Source: DATAGF01 sp963834875
GTDB lineage: Bacteria; Actinomycetota; Thermoleophilia; Miltoncostaeales; Miltoncostaeaceae
Direction: 5' to 3'
Assembly: GCA_963834875.1 (NCBI GenBank)
Contig: CAWIDG010000013.1
Span: 62,001-126,000, forward strand
DNA length: 64,000 nt
In this document: positions 16,557-25,439 of the stretch, one piece after another
Layout: each line of letters starts with the position of its first letter
Numbering within the stretch: the first letter of the stretch is position 1
Notes under the pieces: generated by a model
The model's input: only the letters and a program-made list of their open reading frames with translations
Told to the model about the DNA's origin: nothing
Databases searched by the model: none
Made by a program: the position numbers and the translations under genes

Positions 16557-19500
16557 ATGGCGGGATTCCTCTATCGGCGTCGGCCGATGGATCGCCGGCC
16601 ACCGGCTGCTCGTGCATCCTCGTCTGGGTCGCGGCCGTCGTCGCCGTGCTCGCTCGCGGTCAACCGCGATCGGGGCGGAGACCAGCAACGACCTGAGCCT
16701 GCCGGGGACGGACAGCCAGAAGGCGACCGACGTCCTCGCCGAGCGCTTCCCGCCCCAGCAGAACGGCACGAACCCGATCGTCTTCCACGTCGCGTCGGGG
16801 AAGCTCACCGAGAGCGACAACACCAAGGCCATCAACCAGGCCGCCAAGGCCATCCAGGGGATGCCGGACGTGGTCAGCGCCCCCAGCCCCTTCGGGGACC
16901 AAGGCGCGCGCCTACCTCTCGAAGGACGAGAAGACCGCCTTCATCCCCGTCCTGCTGTCGATCTCGTCCGCCGACCTCGACGAGGAGGAGTCCCAGGCGG
17001 TGCTCGACGCCGCCGAGAAGCCCGCGAGACCCCTGGGCATCGAGGTGGCGGCCGGGGGCTCCATCGGCTCGGAGCTCTCGACCCCCGAGACGGAGAGCAG
17101 CGAGCTGGTGGGGATCATCGTCGCGATGGTCATCCTGAGCCTGGCGTTCGGGAGCATCGTGGCGATGGGCATGCCGATCCTGTCGGCGGTGGTCGGCCTG
17201 CTCGTGGGCCTGTCGGTGATCGGGCTGGTGGGGCACCTGTTCGGGGTCCCCGACATCGCGCCGACGCTGGCGATCATGATCGGCCTCGGCGTCGGCATCG
17301 ACTACGCCCTCTTCATGGTCAACCGCCACCGGACCCAGCTCGCCGAGGGCACGGAGATGAGGGAGTCGATCGGCCTCGCGGTGGCGACCGCGGGAGGCGC
17401 GATCGTCTTCGCGGGCGGCACGGTGGTCATCGCCCTGGTCGCGCTCGCGGTGGCGGGGATCCCGCTGGTCGCGTCGCTCGGCTTCGCCTCGGCGATCGCC
17501 GTCCTGACAGCCGTCCTCGCCGCGATCACCCTGCTGCCCGCGGTGCTCTCGCTGGTCGGCGACCACATCCACTCGCTCAGGCTCCCGGCCTTCCTGCGCC
17601 CGCGCGCCAAGGACCCGTCGAAGGGCCTGTGGGCGCGGTGGGGCCGGGCCGTCACCCGCCGGCCGCTGGTCGCGATCGCCGGCGCGCTGATCCTGCTGGG
17701 CGTCCTGATCATCCCGCTCTTCTCCCTCGAGTTCGGCCAGGAGGACATCGGGGCAACCCCGAAGGACACGCAGGAGCGCCAGGCGTTCGATCTGCTCTCG
17801 GCCGGCTTCGGGCCCGGCTACAACGGCCCCCTGCTGATCGCCACCGAGCTCGGCACGCCCGCCACGGCCAGCCAGGAGGTGCAGCAGCAGGAGGACGAGC
17901 TCAACTCGCTGCAGGCCCAGCTCGAGGCCGAGCAGGCGGAGGGCGAGCAGCAGCAGGCGGCCCTCGAGGCGCGAGGCCGCCGAGCTCGAGGCCGAGCAGG
18001 CGGAGCTCGAGTCCGAGCAGGCGAGCCTGGAGGCTCAGGCCGCCGAGCTGGGGAGGGAGGCCGAGGCGCTGCGCGCCGAGCAGCGCCGGGTCCAGGCGGA
18101 GCGCGCGCGGATCGAGGCCGAGATCGCGGCCATCGTCGGGCGCCGGGGCGACCTCCGCCAGCGCGCCGAGGCGGCCCTCGCGCGCTACCGCGCGGCGCAG
18201 GCGCAGCGCGGCGCGCGCGAGCGGCAGCTCGCCCGGGTGCTCGCATCGATCCAGGCGCGCGGACCGGGTGCCGACGTGACGGCGCTGGAGGCCGAGGCCC
18301 AGCGCCTGCGCGGCGAGATCGCGGCCGCCCGGGCGGAGGAGCGGGAGATCCTCGCCGAGGCCGCCGAGCTCCGCCGGCAGGCGGCGACGGCGCCCGGCGC
18401 CCGCCCGCCCGAGACGCTGCGCGAGCAGGTGCGCCAGCTGCTGAGCGACGAGGCGGAGCTGGCGGGGAACGCGGCGAGCCTCGAGCGCCAGAAGCTCTCC
18501 CTCGAGGCCCAGGCCGCCGAGCTGCAGCGCCAGGGTGCGGCCCTCGAGGCCGAGGCGGCCGACCTGCAGGCCCAGCAGGCCGACCTGGAGGCGCTCCAGG
18601 CCCAGGCGGAGCAGCAGCAGAAGCAGGCCGAGTCCCTGAAGAACCAGCTCACCCAGGAGCTGACCAAGGCCGGCGGGGACGACCGCGGGACCGACCCGCG
18701 GCTGGTCAAGCTCCAGGACGCCCTGGGCGCCGCATCGGGCGTCGCCCTGGTGTCGCCGCCGGACATCAACAAGAGCGGCGACGCCGCGATCTACAGCGTC
18801 ATCGCCACGACGCAGCCGGCGGCTCCCGAGACGGCCGACCTCGTGCGGGAGCTGCGCTCGACCGTGATCCCCGAGGCGACGGCCGGCGAGGACGTCCAGG
18901 CGTTCGTCGGCGGCTCCACCGCCAGCAACGTCGACCTGGCCGAGGAGATCCAGTCGCGCCTGCTCCTGGTGATCGGCGTCGTGCTGGCCCTCAGCTTCAT
19001 CGTGCTGATGGTGGCCTTCCGCTCGCTGCTGGTGCCGCTGCAGGCGGCGGTGACCAACGTGCTGTGCGTCGGGGCCGCCTTCGGCGTCCTGACCGCCGCC
19101 TTCCAGTGGGGCTGGGGCATCGACGCCCTCGGCATCGACACGAACAGCGACTCCGTGCCCATCGCGAGCTACGTCCCGCTGATGATGTTCGCCGTGCTCT
19201 TCGGCCTGTCGATGGACTACCAGGTGTTCCTGCTCTCGGCCGTCGCGATGCGGCGACAGGCGGGCCACGGGGACCAGGGGTCGATCGCCGGGGCCATGAC
19301 GAACACCGCGCCGGTGATCACGGCCGCGGCGCTCATCATGATCGGCGTGTTCGGCAGCTTCGTGCTGAACGGCGACCCGACGGTCAAGCAGTTCGGCGTG
19401 GGCCTGGCGGTCGCGGTCGCCCTCGCGGCCTCGATGGTGCTCCTGCTGGCTCCCGCGGTCCTGACCCTGATGGGCCGCTGGAGCTGGTGGCTGCCCCGCT

Positions 19501-19623
19501 GGCTGTCGCGGGCGATCCCGGAGGTCGACATCGAAGGGGAGGGCCTCGTGGCGCGCCGGGCGGCCGAGGGGACCCTTCCGGGCGCCCCGGCTCCGGCTCC
19601 GAAGAGGCCCGGCCGGCTCCTGA
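16557..19623 (+). CDS. MMPL/RND-family membrane transporter with coiled-coil insertion (several frameshifts)
   Basis: The usual MMPL plan can be rebuilt from three frames: first helix, an external domain (AETSNDLSLPGTDSQKATDV), a first membrane bundle ending with GIDYALFMVNRHR, a second external region, and a second bundle with FGLSMDYQVFLLSAV. The second external region carries about 270 residues of Glu/Gln/Ala-rich coiled coil (17870-18670). Frame breaks are seen at 16580-16680 (three or more), about 16900 and about 17970. No stop occurs in the last frame, but TGA 19621-19623 in the +1 frame overlaps the next gene's ATG (CTGATG), so I place the end there. MMPL proteins export lipids or drugs; the substrate is unknown. 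Confidence 0.75.
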
Positions 19624-21141
19624 TGGCGCGACGAGCGTGGGGCCGGGTGAGCCTGGCGCTCGCGGGGCCCCTCATCGGCATCTTCGCGATGGCCACCGAC
19701 GCGAGCGCGGTCAACGTCGCGCTCGCGGGCATCCAGGAGGACCTCGACGCGTCGACCGCCGGGCCTCCAGTGGGTGCTGGGCGCCTACATGGTCGCGGTG
19801 GCGGCGACGGTCATCGCCGTCAGCCGCGCCGGCGACATCCTCGGGCGGCGACGGGTGTTCGCCTACGGGCTGGTCGCGTTCGGCGTGGGCTCGCTCGCAT
19901 GCGGCCTCGCGCCCGATGTGCCCGCGCTGGTGGCCGGCCGCGTCGTCCAGGGAATCGGGGGCGGGGCGGTCTACGCCCTGTCGCTCGCCGTGATCACGGC
20001 CTCCCGGCCGAAGGACGAGCTCGCGCGCGGCGTCGCCGCGTGGTCCGTCGCCGCGGGCCTGGCGATGTCGATCGCGCCCCTGCTGGGCGGCGCCCTCATC
20101 ACCGCCTTCGACTGGCGGGCGGTCTTCCTCGTGAACGTCCCGGTGGTCGTCCTCGCGCTCGCGCTGACGACCGCGCTGCTGCCCGAGTCGCGCGACGAGC
20201 GGGCCGGCAGGCACGTGGACCTCCCCGGGGCCTTCGCCCTCACGGCCGGGCTGACCCTGCTCATGGTCGCGATCATCCAGGCCGCCGAGTGGGGCTGGAC
20301 GTCCCCCGCGGTGCTGGGCCTGCTCGGCGGGGGCCTCGTGGGACTGGGCGCCTTCGTCGCGATCGAGCGCCGCTCCCCCGAGCCCCTCATCGACCTGCGG
20401 CTCTTCTTCGGCAACCGGCGCTTCGTCGCCTCGAACCTGCTCGCCGTGCCGGTGTACGGGGCGATCTACGTCGTGCTCTTCCTGATGCCGCTCTTCCAGC
20501 AGAACGTCCAGGGCCGCTCGGCCGCGGAGGCGGGCCTGCGGCTGCTGCCATTCCCGGTCCTGTTCTTCCTGCTCTCGCGCCCCGCCGGCCGTCTCGTCGC
20601 GCGCGCGGGCGCGCTCACGGCGATGGTCCTCGGCTCCGCGCTGATGATCGCCGCGGTCCTGATCCTGTCGTTCGCCGAGCCCAGCACGGGGGAGGCTCTG
20701 CTGGCGGTCGGGTTCGCCCTCCTGGGCGCCGGCCAGGCCTACGCGCTGGTGGGCATCAGCGCGGCGGCCCTCGGCGCGCTGCCCCCCGGGAAGGCGGGGG
20801 CGGCCTCGGGGATCCGCTCCACCTCGTCATGGGCGGGGGGCGCGCTGTGGGTCGCGCTGGGCGGGGCGATCCTCACCGCCCTCGAGCGGTCGCGCCTCGA
20901 CGACGGGCGGGCGACCGGCGAGGCCGCGGCCGACGCGTTCGTGTTCGGCATGTCCTGGGTGCTGCGGTGCTGCGCGATCGCCATCGCGCTCGCCGTGATC
21001 GGGACGGTGCTGCTCTACCGCGCGGCGGGCGGCCAGGAGCGGCGCACCGTCCCCCCCGGTGAGCACTCGCCGCTGCATCCGCATCCGCCGGCATGGGCTA
21101 CCCTCCACAGGACGCACGCCGCGACGGAGGAGAGCGCGTGA
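19623..21141 (+). CDS. MFS drug exporter, DHA2-like (frameshifted)
   Basis: About 14 membrane segments of the DHA2 type: LQWVLGAYMVAVAATVIA, GDILGRRRVFAYGL (motif A), GRVVQGIGGGAVYALSLAVI (near motif C), later helices to VIGTVLLYRA. The N-terminal helix is in one frame and the rest in the next; an extra base near 19768 (GCCGGGCCTCCAG) explains it. As written the frame runs to 21141, but the last 26 residues are atypical; a missing C in the seven-C run near 21050 would end it at TGA 21062. It probably acts with the MMPL gene in one transcript. The substrate is unknown. Confidence 0.8.
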
Positions 21142-21834
21142 GCCAGACGCCGGAGGAGTACGGGTACCAGCGCGAGACGTGGGACCGGGCGACGGCCGAG
21201 GCCGCCGCGTCGCAGGCGCGCGAGGTCTTCGGCAAGGTCATGTTCCTCGTCGCGGTCACCGCCGGCTTCGCCGCCGCGGGCGCCTACATCGGCCGCGATC
21301 TGTCCACGGGCTGGGCCTTCGCCTGCTGGGGCGGGGCGCTCGCCCTCACGTTCGCGATGAGCTTCAGCAAGCGCCGCGAGGAGGTCGGCGCCCCTCCAGC
21401 TGACCATGCTCTTCGGGCTGGGGTTGCTGCTGGGCCTTGCGATCGGCCCGACGATCAACGCCTACTCCAGCCTCGAGGACGGCGGGACCGTCATCGCCCA
21501 GGCCGCCGGGCTGACCGCCCTGTTCATGGCGGCCATGGGGACCGTCGGCTACGTCACCAAGCGTGATCTCACATGGCTCGGGCGGATCTCGTTCATCGCC
21601 CTCCTGGCGCTCATCGTCTTCGGGATCGTCGCGATCTTCGTCAGCATCCCGAGCGAGAACCTGATCTGGTCCATCGCCGGGCTCGTCATCTTCGCGGGGC
21701 TCACGGTCTTCGACTTCTGGAGGCTGCGCCGGGCCGGAAACGCGGACGTCCCGATGATCGCCCTGTCGATCTTCCTCGACGCCTTCAACGTCTTCCTGTT
21801 CTTCCTCCAGATACTGGGCGGAGGCAGGGACTAG
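21138..21834 (+). CDS. Bax inhibitor-1/YccA family membrane protein (one frameshift)
   Basis: Seven-helix membrane protein of the BI-1 family. The N-terminal half (ETWDRATAEAAASQAREVFG, first two helices) is in one frame; from about 21395 the sequence continues in another (LTMLFGLGLLLGLAIGP through ALSIFLDAFNVFLFFLQIL). One extra C in GCGCCCCTCCAG (about 21392) accounts for this. GTG 21138 has GGAGGAG upstream and a -10-like TACCCT near 21097, so it has its own promoter. The family is implicated in calcium or stress homeostasis; the bacterial role is unclear. Confidence 0.85.
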
Positions 21835-21888
21835 CAAGCGCGCGCCACGTGATCCGCTCGCTGGAGGCCGGCTGCCTGGTCGGCCGCG

Positions 21889-22013
21889 CCGGCGCGATCG
21901 GCTCCGCCCTTCGGCCGGGGCGCGCCGATCGGCGCAGATGCGGACGAATCCGGCCTTACCGCCTTCGGCGGGGCGAGAGGCCGGAACTCGGGCGAGAGGC
22001 CGAATTACCGTTC
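21889..22013 (+). repeat. Two-hairpin repeat, copy A
   Basis: Single copy between the convergent BI-1 and VOC genes. Hairpin 1 has outer arms CGATCGGC (21895-21902) and GCCGATCG (21924-21931). Hairpin 2 has outer arms CCGGCCT (21950-21956) and AGGCCGG (21978-21984) around the constant core ACCGCCTTCGGCGGG. About 90% identical to copy C over roughly 105 bases. Its 3' end carries the TAA stop of the VOC gene on the other strand. Confidence 0.85.
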
Positions 22014-22756
22014 CGTCGAGCCTCCTATCGCGTCGTGGTGGACCATCTCGATGTTGTTGCCGTCGGGGTCCAGGACGTACGCGCCGTAGTAGCCGGCGTG
22101 GTACTCGGGCCGCTCGCCGGGCGCGCCGTTGTCCCGGTAGCCCGAGGCGATCGCGGCCCGGTGGAAGGCGTCCACGGCCGCGCGGCCGGCCGCCGGGAAG
22201 GCGATGTGGACGTTCGCCGTCGGCGTACCGCCGGCAACGAGTGAGAACGAGCCGTCCCGTCCGGCGCAGAAGACCCGCTCCGCGCCGGCGGTCCTGACCT
22301 CGAAGCCGGCGTGGGGCGCGATCGTCTCGTAGAAGCGCGCCGACGGCGCCGAGATCGGCGACGCGCAGCCAGAGGTGGTCGATCCCCGGGCGCTCGCGGC
22401 GTCAGGGCGTGGTGCACCGCCTCGGCGCTGTTGCCGTCGGGGTCCAGGAGGAAGCCGCCGTAGTAGTCGTCGCGGTACTCCGGCCTGGGGCCGGGAGCCC
22501 CGTCGTCGCGCCCCCCGGCGTCCATGCCGGCCCGCCAGAAGGCGTCGACGAGCCCGCGCGAGCGCGCGGCGAAGCCGAGGTGGAGGCGCCGCGTGGGCGG
22601 GTGCTCCGCGTCGGCCGCCGCGAGCGAGAAGTCGTCCCATTCGGGGAAGGCGTCGCCGGTGTAGGTCGGCACGATGCCGACCGCGCCCAGGACGGTGGCG
22701 TAGAAGCGCTCCGCCGCCCCGCGGTCGGCGACGCGGATCGTCACGTGGTCGAACAC
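22005..22756 (-). CDS. Two-domain VOC (glyoxalase-fold) protein, frameshifted
   Basis: Two vicinal-oxygen-chelate domains in tandem. Domain 1: FDHVTIRVADRGAAERFY ... GGFLLDPDGNSAEAVHH. Domain 2: IDHLWLRVADLGA then RFYETI ... GAYVLDPDGNNIEMVHH. Three frames are needed between 22340 and 22385, so two indels fall in the linker region. The fold suggests a metal-dependent dioxygenase, lyase or resistance protein, but no substrate can be assigned. The stop codon (TAA, 22005-22007) lies inside repeat copy A. GTG 22756 is taken as start; GTG 22762 is also in frame. Confidence 0.75.
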
Positions 22757-22783
22757 GCCCACACTCTCGCAGCCCCGGCCCCC

Positions 22784-22789
22784 TAGGCT
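22784..22789 (+). promoter_or_regulatory. -10 box of the J-like/TPR gene (leaderless)
   Basis: TAGGCT six bases before GTG 22796, with no ribosome site. It lies in the 39-base divergent gap shared with the VOC gene. Confidence 0.45.
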
Positions 22790-22795
22790 CCCGCC

Positions 22796-23779
22796 GTGGC
22801 CGATGACGATCGCGCCCGGCGCCGGGCCCGCTTCCTGCGCGAGCTGGCGGCGCGCGACCTCTACGAGTGGTTCGGCATCCCGCCGGATGCCGGCGACGAC
22901 GCCGTGCGCGAGGCGGCCGAGCGCAAGCGGCGCGAGCTGGCGTCCACCCCGATGCCGCAGCGGACCCGCGCCGTCGAGCGCGCCTACTGCGACCAGGGCG
23001 AGAAGGCGCTGCTCCGGCCCGCCATCCGCAGGGAGTACGACGCCCTCCTGCGGTCCTCGCGCGCCCCGAGCGCCACGTCGCAGAGCCGGGCCGTCGCGGA
23101 GCGGGAGGAGCGCCTGCGGGCGGCTCGCGAGCGCATCGAGCGCTACGGCGATGACGACGCGCGCATGGCGCCGGGGCCGGCGACGCTGCTGGCGGCCCCC
23201 GACGCCCGCGCACGCCTGGAGGCCGAGCGGGCGCAGGCGGCGGCCGTGTCCGATCCGGCCGAGGCACTGGCGGCGGCGCGCCGCGCGCGCGTGGAGGGCG
23301 CGGCCCTGCGAGCGCTGGCGCAGGCCGAGCGCGCCCACGCGCTGTCGCCCACGCCCCGGGCGCTCACGACGCTCGCGGGCGCGCGCCGCGACACCGGCGA
23401 CCTCGCGGGCAGCGAGGCCGCCGCGCGCGAGGGGCTGCGCCTGCTCCCGGGCACCCGGGAGAACGCCCCCGGCTGGGCGGCGCTCGGCGCCACGCTCCGC
23501 GCTCGCGGCGAGCTCGACGCCGCTGCGGACGCGGCCTCGCGGCTGATCGAGGAGGACGAGGAGGACCCGCACGGGTGGCGGGTGATGGCGCTGGTCGACT
23601 CGGACCGCGGCGAGACGCTGCGGGCCGGCGAGGCCTGGGAGCGCTCGGCGCGGCTCGGCCTCGACGTGCCCGGCGCGCTCGCCGGCCTCGAGGTGCTGCG
23701 CCGGGACAGCCTCGCCCGCAACGACTCGCTCGGCGCCGCCGACATCGAGAGCCGGATCGCGAGGATCAGGCGGGGATGA
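22796..23779 (+). CDS. DnaJ-like N-terminus plus TPR-like helical repeats, 327 aa
   Basis: The N-terminal 80 residues (DLYEWFGIPPDAGDDAVREA ... IRREYDALLRSS) are laid out like a J domain but lack the HPD motif, so they should not stimulate DnaK in the usual way. Residues about 130-320 are Ala/Arg-rich helices resembling TPR repeats (AERAHALSPTPRALTTLAGA, LRARGELDAAADAASRLIEE). Probably a scaffold; partners unknown. GTG 22796 follows the -10 box by six bases. Confidence 0.65.
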   Translation: MADDDRARRRARFLRELAARDLYEWFGIPPDAGDDAVREAAERKRRELASTPMPQRTRAVERAYCDQGEKALLRPAIRREYDALLRSSRAPSATSQSRAVAEREERLRAARERIERYGDDDARMAPGPATLLAAPDARARLEAERAQAAAVSDPAEALAAARRARVEGAALRALAQAERAHALSPTPRALTTLAGARRDTGDLAGSEAAAREGLRLLPGTRENAPGWAALGATLRARGELDAAADAASRLIEEDEEDPHGWRVMALVDSDRGETLRAGEAWERSARLGLDVPGALAGLEVLRRDSLARNDSLGAADIESRIARIRRG

Positions 23780-23871
23780 CCGCACGCCGCGCGTTCGGGA
23801 TCGCCGCGATCGCGGGGGCGCTGTCGGCCCTCGCGGTCCTCGCCCGGCGCCTCACCCGGCGGGACGCCTGA
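23776..23871 (+). CDS. 31-aa membrane mini-protein
   Basis: ATG 23776 overlaps the previous gene's stop (ATGA). It encodes one hydrophobic helix (FGIAAIAGALSALAVLA) with basic ends (MTARR, RRLTRRDA). Its last 20 bases overlap the 3' end of the convergent YgjP gene. Translational coupling is the main support. Confidence 0.4.
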   Translation: MTARRAFGIAAIAGALSALAVLARRLTRRDA

Positions 23872-24562
23872 CGCTCCTCCAGGCCGGTCCCAGGTGGAGC
23901 CGATCGCCGTGCTCGCGCAGCCAGGCGCGCCGGGCGCGGACACCGGGGGCGATCTCCTCGACCAGCGCCCAGAAGGCCGGGGAGTGGTCGGGCCGCACGA
24001 GGTGGCAGACCTCGTGGGCGACGACATGGTCCGCCACGGCCTCCGGCGCGAGCAGCAGCCGCCAGGAGAACGACAGGCGCCCGGTCGAGGCGCAGCTCCC
24101 CCAGCGGCTGCGGGGATCGCGGATCGCGACGGCGGCGACGCTCACCCCCAGCCGCGCCGCCACCGCGCGCGCCCGCCCCCCGAGCGCGCGCGCCGCCTCC
24201 CGCCGGTACCACCGCTCGACGATCCCGTCGAGATCGCCGGCCGGCGCGAGCGCGACGGTCAGGCGTCGCCCTTCCCGGCGCACGGACGAGCGGCGGGCCC
24301 CGCCGCGCACCGACAGCTCCAGCTCCTCGTCGAGCAGCGCCACGCGGTCGCCGTCGGCCAGCGGCGGCGGGGGAGGCCCGAGCAGCGCCTGCTGCTCGGC
24401 GATCCACCCCTCCGACGCCCGCAGGAACCGGTCCACCTCCGCGGCGCCCGCCGCCCGCGGAACGGTCAGGCGGACGCCGGCCCGGGACACCCGCAGCGTC
24501 ATGCGGCGCGCGCCGCGGTGGCGCACGACGGCGCAGCCGAAGGGGCGATCGCGAGGGGCCAT
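23852..24562 (-). CDS. YgjP-like metal-dependent hydrolase (DUF45/M48-like)
   Basis: 236 residues. Zinc motif HEVCH in VVAHEVCHLVRPDHSPAFW, preceded by the family block RWGSCASTGRLSFSWRLLLAP, which is diagnostic for the YgjP/WLM-type group. The physiological substrate is not established. ATG 24562 lies eight bases after TAGCCT (minus strand), so it is probably leaderless; the promoter faces that of the lipid kinase gene. Confidence 0.85.
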   Translation of the reverse strand: MAPRDRPFGCAVVRHRGARRMTLRVSRAGVRLTVPRAAGAAEVDRFLRASEGWIAEQQALLGPPPPPLADGDRVALLDEELELSVRGGARRSSVRREGRRLTVALAPAGDLDGIVERWYRREAARALGGRARAVAARLGVSVAAVAIRDPRSRWGSCASTGRLSFSWRLLLAPEAVADHVVAHEVCHLVRPDHSPAFWALVEEIAPGVRARRAWLREHGDRLHLGPAWRSVRRPAG

Positions 24563-24570
24563 GGGCTCGC

Positions 24571-24592
24571 AGGCTACCGGCGCCGCTAGGCT
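24571..24592. promoter_or_regulatory. Divergent leaderless promoters, YgjP gene and lipid kinase gene
   Basis: AGGCTA (24571-24576) is a minus-strand TAGCCT -10 box eight bases before the YgjP ATG. TAGGCT (24587-24592) is a plus-strand -10 box seven bases before ATG 24600. The two genes start 37 bases apart, so the two polymerases must compete for the same DNA. Confidence 0.5.
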
Positions 24593-24599
24593 GCGCCCG

Positions 24600-25439
24600 A
24601 TGCGGATCGTCCTGCTCGTCAAGGAGTCGTCCGGCCAGGGCACCGACGCGGACGCGATCGAGGCGGAGCTGCGGTCGGCGGGGGCCGAGGTGGTGAGCCT
24701 GCCGGCGCAGCGGACCGGCGACGTCGCGCGACACGACCCCGAGCGGGTGGTCATCGCGAGCGGTGACGGCAACGTCGCCTCGGCGGCCGACGCGGCCGGT
24801 GCGATCGGCGTCCCGCTGGCCGTCGTCCCCAGCGGCACGGCCAACGACTTCGCGCGCAGGATGGGCCTCCCGTCGGAGACGGCCGACGCCTGCCGGCTCG
24901 CGGTGCGCGGCGAGCGCCTGCGCCGGCTCGACCTGGCCCGCCTCGGCGACCGGCCCTTCGTCAACGTCGCCGCCGCCGGCCTCTCGCCGGCCGCCACGGA
25001 CCGGGCCGACGCGCTCAAGCCGGCCCTGGGCCCGGCCGCCTACCTCGTGAGCGCGGTGCGGGCGGCGCTGACCGAGCGGCCCATCCGGTGCGCGGTGCGC
25101 TGCGACGGGCGCGAGCTCTTCGCCGGCGAGGCCTGGCAGCTGATGATCGGCTGCTCGGGGGCCTTCGGCGCCGGCTCGCGGCTCGACGAGGCCGACCCCG
25201 CCGACGGCCTCCTCGACGCCGTCGCCATCGCGGCCGGCTCCCGGCTGCGGTTGGCCCGCCACGCCTACGGGCTGCGGCGCGGCCGCGTCTCCTCCCAACC
25301 GGGGGTCGCCCACGCGCGCGGCCGCGTCGTCGAGCTCGAGCTGCCGGCCGGGGAGCGCCTCAACGTCGACGGCGACGTGGTGGAGTCGGCGCTCCGCGCC
25401 GAGGTCGATCCGGGGCGCTTCGAGCTGGTCGTCGGGTGA
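24600..25439 (+). CDS. Diacylglycerol/lipid kinase, YegS/DgkB family
   Basis: 279 residues with the DAGK catalytic domain: ASGDGNVASAAD (the GGDGT-type loop, here SGDGN), PSGTANDFARRMGLP, and a C-terminal nucleotide-fold part ending LNVDGDVVES. Predicted to phosphorylate diacylglycerol or a related lipid at the membrane. Its stop overlaps the GTG of the phospholipase D-type gene, so the two form a phospholipid operon. The unusual SGDGN instead of GGDGT may alter activity. Confidence 0.85.
   Translation: MRIVLLVKESSGQGTDADAIEAELRSAGAEVVSLPAQRTGDVARHDPERVVIASGDGNVASAADAAGAIGVPLAVVPSGTANDFARRMGLPSETADACRLAVRGERLRRLDLARLGDRPFVNVAAAGLSPAATDRADALKPALGPAAYLVSAVRAALTERPIRCAVRCDGRELFAGEAWQLMIGCSGAFGAGSRLDEADPADGLLDAVAIAAGSRLRLARHAYGLRRGRVSSQPGVAHARGRVVELELPAGERLNVDGDVVESALRAEVDPGRFELVVG

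Noticed and set aside
19548..21141. MMPL-MFS fusion protein
   Set aside because: The frame is continuous, but a +1 correction yields a CTGATG stop/start overlap at 19621-19625 identical to mltG/lipoprotein and aroB/aroQ, and the region is rich in indels.
21835..21888. Second inverted partner next to repeat copy A
   Set aside because: The sequence has GC-rich palindromic pieces but not the ordered two-hairpin pattern, so copy A is reported as single.
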